The position numbers and the translations under genes are program-made. From the NCBI GenBank assembly GCA_964536975.1, contig CAZHYS010000001.1, forward strand, positions 54,919-118,918: DNA of 64,000 nucleotides, read 5' to 3'. Every line of letters begins with the position of its first letter. The first letter of the stretch is position 1. The notes under the pieces are model-generated. The model saw only the letters and a list, made by a program, of their open reading frames with translations. It did not search any database and was not told where the DNA came from. This document shows positions 57,108 through 64,000 of this stretch, piece after piece. The stretch is from JAKQDP01 sp964536975 (GTDB lineage: Bacteria > Patescibacteriota > Patescibacteriia > 2-01-FULL-39-33).

Positions 57108-59029
57108 GAAGGACTAATCCGTTTTTTATCACCGAGAATATCAGCAGCGGCAAGAAAAGCTCTCTTCATTGGGTGGAAGAAAGCTACAACCCCGGCCTGT
57201 TTGCCAAATCATCGTCGCAGAGAAGTTTTCTCGGCTTGTCGCTTCCTCAACGAAAATTGAGGATTTTTTTGATTTGTCTTTTGGCTTTGGTCGCGGCGCT
57301 GGCGGTAAAAAGTTTTTATTTGCAGATTATCAAGGGCGATCATTATTTTTCTCTGGCGGAGAGCAATCGTATTCGGACCAGTTATAGCCGAGCCCAGCGG
57401 GGGATTATCTATGATCGGGAAGGTAAAACATTGGTTAAAAATGTCTCCGGTTTCTCTCTTTTGATTACGCCGGTCAATCTGCCGACGAGTGAAGAAAGCA
57501 AAAAAAATGTTTTGGCCAAGGTGGCGGCAATCGCCCAAATTTCTGAAGCGGAAATAAGCCAGAAAATTTCCGATCAACGCTATTATTTTCAGCCGATTGT
57601 CGTCAAAACCGGCATCCCGTACGAGCAGGCGATGTTGCTCAAGGTTTTGAGCATTGATTTACCCGGTGTCAGTTTGGAAGTTGACGCCTGGCGGAATTAT
57701 ATTTTTAATTTCAGTTCGTCTCATCTTTTGGGTTATGTCGGCAAAATTAGCCCGGAAGAATATGAGGCGGAAGAGGGTCGATATCTTTTGAGTGATAACA
57801 TCGGCAAGACCGGCTTGGAAAAGTATTATGAAGAGTATCTGCGCGGCCGGCACGGCGAAAAAAGAGTAGAGGTCGATGCTCTGGGGCAAGAGAAAAAAAT
57901 CTTATCGCATTCTTTGCCAGTTGCCGGTAGCGATGTCATATTGGCGCTTGATGCCGATTTGCAGAACAAAATTTATGAGGTGTTGGAAAAACGTTTGGGC
58001 AAAAGCAAGGCGGCAAGCGTGATTGTTTCTGATCCGCGGAACGGGGAAGTATTGGCACTGGTGGATTATCCCAGCTATGACAATAATTTGTTCGCGCTCG
58101 GTATCAGCCAAGATGATTATGCGGCGCTTTTAAACGATGAGCGCAAGCCGCTTTTTTCTCGCAGTGTGGCCGGCGAATATCCATCTGGTTCTACCATTAA
58201 GCTGGTATTTTCCAGCGCCGCTCTTCAAGAGGGAGTAGTCAATCGCCAGACTACGGTCAGCAGCGTTGGCGGAATTTGGGTCGGCAAATGGTTTTTTCCC
58301 GACTGGCGCGCTGGCGGGCATGGCATCACCAATGTCATCAAAGCGATTTCTGACTCGGTCAATACTTTTTTTTATTATATTGGCGGCGGCTATGGCGATT
58401 TTCAGGGTTTGGGAATCGATCGGATGGTAAAATATCTTGATTTGTTCGGACTCGGTAATAAGACGGGCATTGATTTGCCCAACGAAAAATCCGGTTTGGT
58501 GCCGACACCGGAATGGAAACAGCAGACAAAAAATGAAATTTGGTACATCGGCGACACTTATCACTTGGCCATTGGCCAGGGTGATCTCTTGGTGACGCCG
58601 CTCCAAGTTAATAGTTTTACTGGCGCGGTTGCCAACGGCGGCACTCTTTATCGTCCTCGTTTGGCCAAAGAAATAGTCAATCCCGATAGCAGTCACCAAG
58701 CGATCGGGGTAGAGGTGATTATGGATAATTTTATTAATCCCGATAATTTAAAAATCGTCCGCGAAGGTATGCGTCAGACAGTGACTGGCGGGTCGGCCCG
58801 GAGCCTGATGTCCTTGCCAGTGGCAGTGGCCGGCAAGACCGGTACTGCTCAATGGAATAGTAACAAGCAGAATCATGCGTGGTTTACCGGCTTTGCTCCA
58901 TATGATAATCCGAGTTTTTGTATTACGGTCTTGGTGGAGGAAGGTGGAGAAGGCAGCTCAATTTCTGTTCCCATTGCCGGCGAAATCATAAGATATTGGT
59001 TTGGAGAGCAGGTGGTTAGTAATCCGTAA
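57104..59029 (+). CDS. mrdA: Penicillin-binding protein 2
   Basis: A 641-residue class B transpeptidase that cross-links peptidoglycan during elongation. One N-terminal membrane helix (about 52-72), the dimerisation domain (RAQRGIIYDREGKTL), then the catalytic domain with SxxK at Ser363-Lys366 (SGSTIK), SxN in SDSVN and KTG in VAGKTGTAQ. Its active site is complete. No rodA gene follows in this window. It closes the mre operon; a hairpin followed by TTTTTT at about 59121-59146 can terminate it. Confidence 0.94.
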   Translation: MRRTNPFFITENISSGKKSSLHWVEESYNPGLFAKSSSQRSFLGLSLPQRKLRIFLICLLALVAALAVKSFYLQIIKGDHYFSLAESNRIRTSYSRAQRGIIYDREGKTLVKNVSGFSLLITPVNLPTSEESKKNVLAKVAAIAQISEAEISQKISDQRYYFQPIVVKTGIPYEQAMLLKVLSIDLPGVSLEVDAWRNYIFNFSSSHLLGYVGKISPEEYEAEEGRYLLSDNIGKTGLEKYYEEYLRGRHGEKRVEVDALGQEKKILSHSLPVAGSDVILALDADLQNKIYEVLEKRLGKSKAASVIVSDPRNGEVLALVDYPSYDNNLFALGISQDDYAALLNDERKPLFSRSVAGEYPSGSTIKLVFSSAALQEGVVNRQTTVSSVGGIWVGKWFFPDWRAGGHGITNVIKAISDSVNTFFYYIGGGYGDFQGLGIDRMVKYLDLFGLGNKTGIDLPNEKSGLVPTPEWKQQTKNEIWYIGDTYHLAIGQGDLLVTPLQVNSFTGAVANGGTLYRPRLAKEIVNPDSSHQAIGVEVIMDNFINPDNLKIVREGMRQTVTGGSARSLMSLPVAVAGKTGTAQWNSNKQNHAWFTGFAPYDNPSFCITVLVEEGGEGSSISVPIAGEIIRYWFGEQVVSNP

Positions 59030-59049
59030 TCAGCAGTCGGTAATGATTG

Positions 59050-59146
59050 CAGAGACGCCCCCGGCGGAGCGTCTCTATTGATCTATGCAGATAAAGTGTT
59101 GGGCTTGTCAGCTCTACACCAGGCAGCAAGGAGGGCCGCCTTTTTT
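59050..59146 (+). terminator. GTAGAGACG-type repeat and terminator after mrdA
   Basis: Bases 59050-59077 are a GCAGAGACGC...GCGTCTCTA repeat. Bases 59122-59146 form a GGCAGC...GCCGCC hairpin followed by six T. Confidence 0.6.
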
Positions 59147-59156
59147 ACTTTTCCCC

Positions 59157-59185
59157 TTGACAGCTTTTTTTAAATGTAATATCCT
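59157..59185 (+). promoter_or_regulatory. Promoter of greA
   Basis: TTGACA, 17 bases, TATCCT, with a predicted transcript start about 27 bases before the ATG at 59219. Confidence 0.65.
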
Positions 59186-59218
59186 ATGTATTATCAATTA
59201 TAAAAATAAAATCAAATT

Positions 59219-59680
59219 ATGAGCGAGAATTACATCTCCATAGAGGGTCTGGAAAAAACAAAAAAGGAATTGGAACGCCTCAAAACCGAAGAGCGGCCGG
59301 AAGTGATTGATCGCATCGCCAGAGCTAGGGAATTGGGTGATTTGTCAGAGAATGCCGAGTATCACGAAGCCAGAGAGAAGCAGAGTTTCATTGAGGGACG
59401 AATCCAAGAATTGGAACAATTGATAAAAAACGCGGTAGTCATTGAAAGCAAGAAGAATTCCAAAATCATATCTATTGGCGCTACCGTTCACGCGACTTGC
59501 GACAATGGCCTCAAAATGAAATATACCATCGTTGGACCGGCTGAAGCCGACCCAAGCGGCGGTAAAATTTCCCACGAATCGCCGATGGGGCAGGCTTTTA
59601 TTGGCAAGGAAGTCGGCCATGAATTTGAACTGACTGTTCCGGCTGGAAAAATAAAATGCAAAATAGACAAGATTGAATAG
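59219..59680 (+). CDS. greA: Transcription elongation factor GreA
   Basis: A 153-residue GreA that helps stalled RNA polymerase cleave backtracked RNA. The coiled coil has the acidic tip (ARELGDLSENAEYHEAREKQ) and the C-terminal domain reads TIVGPAEADPSGGKISHESPMGQAFIGKEVGHEFE. Length and motifs are normal. It has its own promoter and a bidirectional terminator. Confidence 0.97.
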   Translation: MSENYISIEGLEKTKKELERLKTEERPEVIDRIARARELGDLSENAEYHEAREKQSFIEGRIQELEQLIKNAVVIESKKNSKIISIGATVHATCDNGLKMKYTIVGPAEADPSGGKISHESPMGQAFIGKEVGHEFELTVPAGKIKCKIDKIE

Positions 59681-59728
59681 ATAAGATTTATTGTTCACCC
59701 TGTCTTTTGACTAAATGTTCCTATAATA

Positions 59729-59764
59729 AAAATTCCTTCCCGATTTTGGGAAGGAATTTTTTGT
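59729..59764. terminator. Bidirectional terminator between greA and the DUF2207 gene
   Basis: AAAAATTCCTTCCC, loop GATTTT, GGGAAGGAATTTTTT. Confidence 0.88.
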
Positions 59765-59777
59765 TGGAAGTCAAAAT

Positions 59778-61526
59778 TTACCAGCCACCTCCTCCGCCAC
59801 CTCCTCCGCCGCCGCCGGAAAACCCGCCTCCGCCTGCTCCCGATGACGAACCGGCAGACAAGCTCGCGTTCATTGTGGCTGTCAATTGGGAAATGGATTT
59901 GTTGAAATTTTCAAAATTGAAATCTCCAGAAGCCGCTCCAACAAACCAGATTGGATGATAGCTGTTAAAGTATTCTTGGCCGTATATTTCTTTCATTTTT
60001 TTAGCCCACAAATTGGCAATGTTAAAAACGATGGCATAGGGCAGAAATTTTTCAAAGATGTTTTCCCGTTCGTAAAATTCCTGGCGGTATCTTTCCGCGG
60101 TTTTCATGTATAAACGAAATCCTTTGGTCCGCCAAGCCGCCTCCGCGCCTTTGGGCGTGGTTTTGGGCATAATCAGAGAGAAAACAAGAAAGATTATGGC
60201 GGAGACGATCATTGACGCCGCTAAAATTGTCAGGCCGAGGGAAAAATCCCCTTGGAATATCAGTAGCGCCAAGCCGGCAGTCAGAAACAGGGAATAAATC
60301 CAAGCCAGTTTTTTTTCGTATTTAAATCCGTCCGCCTCAAAAAATCCGTCTTTCGTCATCTGATCACGACTTCTTTTCTTGATAGTCGGCAATTCTTTAT
60401 AAAATTTATTGATCAGATCTTTCACTTTTTTTGTTTCGCCTTTTCTTTGGAGATCAAAAATAGCGATAATAACTTCGCGCTCGCCGATTTTGAGTGATTC
60501 AATGTCGTCATTAAGCAGGATCAGGGTGTAGTTTCTTTTTTTTGTTTCTTCTATTTTCAGATATCCTTTTATCGCCAAATCAACGATAGTGGCCGTAATC
60601 GCCCGTGAATTTATCCGGCCGGAGCCGAGCAGCATTTTGGCTTCCAGAGGCGATAGTCCATAGGGCGGTTCATATTCGGCAATAACAGTTTTGTTTAGTT
60701 GGGGATCGCGGCCCTTTTTCCGCCAAATGAAGTAAATAATCGCAAAGACAAGAGGCGGAATTATCAGGTAAATAAAATTCAGATAAAATCCGTATTTTTC
60801 CCAGAAAGTAAATCGGTAGGGAGTGATGATTCCCTTGGGAAAGACAATAGAGATAGTGATGCCTTCTCCCTTTTTCAGTGTCCTGTTACTCTCCACAATG
60901 AGGGAATTTTTTTCTCGATCCCAATGGTAATCAGTTAGGATAGCGTCCTTTTGGCCGGATGATCCGCTATATAAGTTGATATCGGTATTATTTTGGTTTA
61001 TCTCCGCTGGCAGAATTATCTCTGCTGTATACTTGTCAGTTTCTATTTCCCAAAAGTTGCCATTTAAATTCCAGTACAATTCGTCAAACTGGCTATTATT
61101 GAACCGGATAGCATTTTTGTAGCGGTATCTGATGAGATAATCATTTTCGCCTTGGACAGTTCGATTGGGGTCGCCGATTTTTAGCGTCAGAGAATTGTTT
61201 CTGGAGTCGGAAATTTTTTGATAATGCCGAGCTTGGCCGGAAAAATCAGTGACAGTAATATTATCTAATGGCATGGAGACTTTTTTGCCGCCGGTGAGGA
61301 AGTAAGCGGTCGGCAGAATGCGGAAGATCCCGTGTTTGTCGGGCAAATTCCCGCAATCGGCGATTATTTTTTCGCTGATATCCAGAGTAGAATCTTTATT
61401 GACGATGATTTCACTGTGGAATTCTTTCAAATACCAGTCAGTAATATCTTGTCGATTTCGGGCCAAAACAAAACTCGGCAACAGGAATAAAATAATCGTA
61501 ATCCCGATGAAAATATTTTTTTTCAT
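59778..61526 (-). CDS. DUF2207 family membrane protein with poly-Gly tail
   Basis: A 582-residue protein. A signal peptide (1-22) precedes an outward DUF2207 domain (ITDWYLKEFHSEIIVNKDSTLDISEKI, NDYLIRYRYKNAIRF, ELYWNLNGNFWEIETDKYTAEIILP), a membrane helix (about 245-266), a cytosolic winged-helix-like part (ATIVDLAIKGYLKIEE), two more helices (about 415-460) and a tail rich in Ser and Gly ending GGGGGW. This architecture is typical of DUF2207 proteins, which are widespread in CPR and Gram-positives; their function is unknown. It lies 49 bases after gyrB on the same strand. Confidence 0.92.
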   Translation of the reverse strand: MKKNIFIGITIILFLLPSFVLARNRQDITDWYLKEFHSEIIVNKDSTLDISEKIIADCGNLPDKHGIFRILPTAYFLTGGKKVSMPLDNITVTDFSGQARHYQKISDSRNNSLTLKIGDPNRTVQGENDYLIRYRYKNAIRFNNSQFDELYWNLNGNFWEIETDKYTAEIILPAEINQNNTDINLYSGSSGQKDAILTDYHWDREKNSLIVESNRTLKKGEGITISIVFPKGIITPYRFTFWEKYGFYLNFIYLIIPPLVFAIIYFIWRKKGRDPQLNKTVIAEYEPPYGLSPLEAKMLLGSGRINSRAITATIVDLAIKGYLKIEETKKRNYTLILLNDDIESLKIGEREVIIAIFDLQRKGETKKVKDLINKFYKELPTIKKRSRDQMTKDGFFEADGFKYEKKLAWIYSLFLTAGLALLIFQGDFSLGLTILAASMIVSAIIFLVFSLIMPKTTPKGAEAAWRTKGFRLYMKTAERYRQEFYERENIFEKFLPYAIVFNIANLWAKKMKEIYGQEYFNSYHPIWFVGAASGDFNFENFNKSISQLTATMNASLSAGSSSGAGGGGFSGGGGGGGGGGGW

Positions 61527-61575
61527 TTTTTCGGCGGATTATTTCTGTCTCTGAAATTCGAGTAGGAATTTTTTA

Positions 61576-63636
61576 CTAGATGTCCAAGTTCTGGACGCTC
61601 TTGGCGTGGGTTTGGATAAATCTCTTGCGCGGCGCGACATCGCTGCCCATCAGGACATCAAATACCTCGTCGGCTTTCTCAGCATCTTCAATGGTGATGC
61701 GTTTGAGTTTGCGTTTCTCAGGATCCATGGTCGTATCCCAAAGCTGATCCGGGTTCATTTCGCCCAGACCTTTGTAGCGCTGGATATTGAGTTTGATTTC
61801 ATTGGGGTTGGCATTTTCTTCGCCGGTTTCTTCGCCCGTCTCTTCCTCGCCGGCTTCAGTGGTTTTTTCTTCAATTTTTATTTTAACACCGGATTTTTTG
61901 GCCACGGCGGTTTTGGCGGCGATCATTTCAGTCCTAACGCGTTCTAATTCTTCGTCGCTATATACCCAGCGGACATCGCTGCCAGCCTGGACGCGATACA
62001 GCGGCGGCTGGGCGATATAAACATGTCCTTGATGAATAAGATCGGGAAAGTGGCGATAAAACAAAGTAAGTAATAGCGTTCGGATATGGGCGCCATCAAC
62101 ATCGGCATCAGTCATAATCACTATTTTGTCGTAGCGCAGGTCTTCAATGGTGAATTGTTCGCCAATGTTAGTGCCCAGAGCGATTATCAATGCTTTGATT
62201 TCATTGTTGGCGAGCATTTTGTCCAGTCGCGCTCTTTCTACATTGAGAATTTTGCCGCGCAAGGGGAGAATGGCCTGGGTTTCGCGGTTGCGGCCTTGTT
62301 TGGCGCTGCCGCCGGCCGAGTCTCCCTCCACAATGAATATCTCGGAAATTTTCGGATCACTGGATGAGCAGTCGGCCAATTTGCCCGGTAGAGCGAATCC
62401 TTCCAGTACTCCCTTTCTCAAAACGGTTTCGCGGGCAGCGCGGGCGGCGACCCTGGCGCGGGCGGCCAAGATACATTTGCCGATAATGCCCTCGGCATCT
62501 TTGGGGCTTTCTTCTAAAAATGTTTCCAGTGCTTCACTGGTGACTTTGTCCACCGCGCTTCTGGCTTCCACATTGCCGAGCTTGGCTTTAGTCTGGCCTT
62601 CAAATTGAGGATCGGGAATTTTGATGGAAATCACGGCGATGAGCCCTTCGCGGACATCTTCGGAGGTCAGATTGGCGTCCTTTTCTTTGAGATAACCTTT
62701 TTTGCGGGCGAAATTATTGAGTGTTCTAGTAAGCGCGGTCCTAAAACCAACGACATGCATACCGCCCTCGGGGTTGTAGATATTATTGGCAAAAGCCAGG
62801 AGCGTCTCGTTGTATTCATTGATGTAACGGATGGCCACCTCCACATTTATTCCTTCGTGTTCTTTTTCAATATAAAAGACGTTCTCGTGTTTTTGTTCGC
62901 CATGTTGGCTGATATGCTTGATGTAGGATTTGATGCCGCCTTCAAAATAAAAAGTATAGCAGAGATGCTTGCTTTTGTCCTTATCTCGTTCGTCGCAGAC
63001 GATTATTCTGACGCCTTTGGTGAGGTATGCTTGCTGGCGCAAATGTTCCAAGACGGTTTTGAGCTGGAATTCAGTGACGGTAAAAATGGAGTCGTCCGGC
63101 TGAAAAGTGATTTTGGTGCCAGTGCCCTTGGCGCTGCCGATATCTTTGACCGGCTTTTGCGGCTTGCCGCAAGAGTATTCTTGCATCCAGAGTTTGCCGT
63201 CTCTTTTGACTTCCGCTTTAAGGTATTTGGACAGGGCGTTGACGACGGAAACGCCGACACCGTGCAGACCGCCGGATACTTTGTAGCCGCCGCTGCCGAA
63301 TTTGCCGCCGGCGTGGAGGGTAGACAAAACCGTTTGCAGGGTAGAAACTTTGGTCACTTTGTGTTTTTCCACCGGAATGCCGCGGCCATTATCTTCCTCG
63401 GAAACCATGCCATTGGCGAGAAGCTTGACTTTAATGGTGTCGCAGTATCCGGCCATGGCTTCGTCAATGCTATTGTCCACTACTTCCCAAATCAAATGAT
63501 GTAGTCCGGCTTCGGCAGTGTTTCCTATGTACATGCCCGGCCTTTTTCTGACCGGATCAAGGCCTTCCAGAACCTGAATTTGATCGGCGCCGTAATTGCC
63601 GGCGGCTTTGGCTTTTGCGGGTGCTGTCTTGGGCAT
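61576..63636 (-). CDS. gyrB: DNA gyrase / topoisomerase IV subunit B
   Basis: A 686-residue GHKL ATPase subunit. ATP site: RPGMYIGNT, EVVDNSIDEAMAGYCD, DNGRGIPVEKH, GGLHGVGVSVVNALS. TOPRIM: FIVEGDSAGGSAKQGR, ALGTNIGEQF, IMTDADVDGAHIRTLLL. The C-terminal signature QRYKGLGEMNPDQLW is present. A Glu/Thr/Gly-rich linker of about 30 residues (EEKTTEAGEEETGEETG...) is inserted before it and looks like a low-complexity expansion. A TGC-TAAAAT box on the minus strand (63763-63771) may be the promoter, leaving a leader of about 125 bases. Confidence 0.95.
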   Translation of the reverse strand: MPKTAPAKAKAAGNYGADQIQVLEGLDPVRKRPGMYIGNTAEAGLHHLIWEVVDNSIDEAMAGYCDTIKVKLLANGMVSEEDNGRGIPVEKHKVTKVSTLQTVLSTLHAGGKFGSGGYKVSGGLHGVGVSVVNALSKYLKAEVKRDGKLWMQEYSCGKPQKPVKDIGSAKGTGTKITFQPDDSIFTVTEFQLKTVLEHLRQQAYLTKGVRIIVCDERDKDKSKHLCYTFYFEGGIKSYIKHISQHGEQKHENVFYIEKEHEGINVEVAIRYINEYNETLLAFANNIYNPEGGMHVVGFRTALTRTLNNFARKKGYLKEKDANLTSEDVREGLIAVISIKIPDPQFEGQTKAKLGNVEARSAVDKVTSEALETFLEESPKDAEGIIGKCILAARARVAARAARETVLRKGVLEGFALPGKLADCSSSDPKISEIFIVEGDSAGGSAKQGRNRETQAILPLRGKILNVERARLDKMLANNEIKALIIALGTNIGEQFTIEDLRYDKIVIMTDADVDGAHIRTLLLTLFYRHFPDLIHQGHVYIAQPPLYRVQAGSDVRWVYSDEELERVRTEMIAAKTAVAKKSGVKIKIEEKTTEAGEEETGEETGEENANPNEIKLNIQRYKGLGEMNPDQLWDTTMDPEKRKLKRITIEDAEKADEVFDVLMGSDVAPRKRFIQTHAKSVQNLDI

Positions 63637-64000
63637 AAACTATTTTGAAATTTAGAAATTAGAAACTGAGGATTTTGTCGGAAAATTCTCAATTTTTAAG
63701 CTCCAATTCTGGCCGTAAAACAGGGGATATTTGGGAGATTCTCCCCGTGTTGCCACTGTGTTATTTTAGCATATTTGAGGGGGTTTAACAAGGAGAAATA
63801 AGTTATAAAGTCTAAAGTCAAAAGTCTATAAAGTCCGTAAAGTCCATAAAGTCAAATTGACAAATTGTCCGCCGCGGCGGATTGTTGGGTGCTATCTCTA
63901 TGGTTGGGACATAACAACAATATAACAATGAGACAATTTAACAATTGCCGTTTTAAAATTAAAAATTGTTTTGAAATTTTAAATTTAAAATTGGAAATTT
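63637..64000. repeat. Upstream region of gyrB with repeats
   Basis: No gene. After the gyrB leader (to about 63771) come AAAGTC units (63810-63858) that repeat the block at 26601, a TCCGCCGCGGCGGA palindrome (63868-63881), and an AT-rich block (63947-64000) matching 26683-26738. Confidence 0.8.

Noticed and set aside
1..64000. tRNA, rRNA, riboswitch or insertion-sequence features
   Set aside because: Reading the intergenic stretches on both strands I found no cloverleaf, rRNA segment, known riboswitch core or transposase gene; a covariance-model scan would settle this.

Overview
The window reads as a chromosome segment of an uncultivated anaerobic bacterium, most likely a member of the Patescibacteria / Candidate Phyla Radiation (CPR). 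The evidence is the gene content: a DUF4012 protein, a DUF2207 protein with a poly-Gly tail, many GT2/GT4 glycosyltransferases, S23-type four-helix-bundle proteins, two mreB loci, and a glycolysis-plus-hydrogenase energy metabolism. Intergenic DNA is also crowded with short palindromic and 7-bp-periodic repeats. UGA is used as an ordinary stop, so the Gracilibacteria/Absconditabacteria code does not apply. I found no rRNA, tRNA, IS element or CRISPR array. Phylum assignment is an inference from gene content.

Layout. 1-2304: sulfate activation (end of cysD, cysN-cysC fusion). 2448-8643: secreted subtilase and a surface-glycan cluster (GtrA, an SDR that has lost its catalytic residues, GT2, DUF2304, methyltransferase, GT2). 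8720-11869, minus strand: glutamine synthetase, SGNH hydrolase, a VIT1/CCC1-like membrane protein overlapping in context with an FNR-type flavoprotein. 11926-13632: GT4 and VanZ-like protein. 13764-16355: a cassette of five orphan genes with their own consensus promoters, strong Shine-Dalgarno sites and terminators. 16778-23916: GT4, a PEP-CTERM orphan, an MFS transporter behind an attenuator-like leader, an ankyrin protein, rmuC and a polytopic membrane protein.

24347-32150 is the most unusual region: a complete four-subunit cytosolic group 3b-like [NiFe] hydrogenase (sulfhydrogenase type: beta, gamma, delta, alpha) with odd maturation genes. One gene fuses a full HypC to a full HydE-like radical SAM enzyme, which belongs to the [FeFe]-hydrogenase maturase family. 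A HypA-like protein has lost exactly its zinc-ribbon domain. The large subunit ends at the final His of DPCxxCxxH, so it has no cleavable C-terminal peptide. The 5' end of the large-subunit gene is present three times at a 106-bp period. The locus also holds an AbrB-like gene behind a palindromic operator candidate and two four-helix-bundle genes.

32280-39933: lower glycolysis (pgk, eno, two adjacent and diverged gpmI genes) plus a class IV aminotransferase and a SIMPL protein. 40020-48955: cell-surface genes (GT2 x3, DUF4012, mreB, GT4) and one minus-strand orphan. 49068-54526: housekeeping (holB, Asp-box lipoprotein, frr, rseP, proS). 54734-59029: mreB-mreC-mreD-PBP2 elongasome operon. 59219-63636: greA, DUF2207 protein, gyrB.

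Two window-wide patterns deserve attention. First, interspersed repeats have entered coding sequence in frame: the same RGRLGGG-encoding element lies in a glycosyltransferase and in the hydrogenase large subunit. Second, many core genes lack a Shine-Dalgarno site, and several have a -10 box only 8-9 bases before the ATG (leaderless). The orphan genes instead carry consensus -35/-10 boxes and strong AGGAGG sites.
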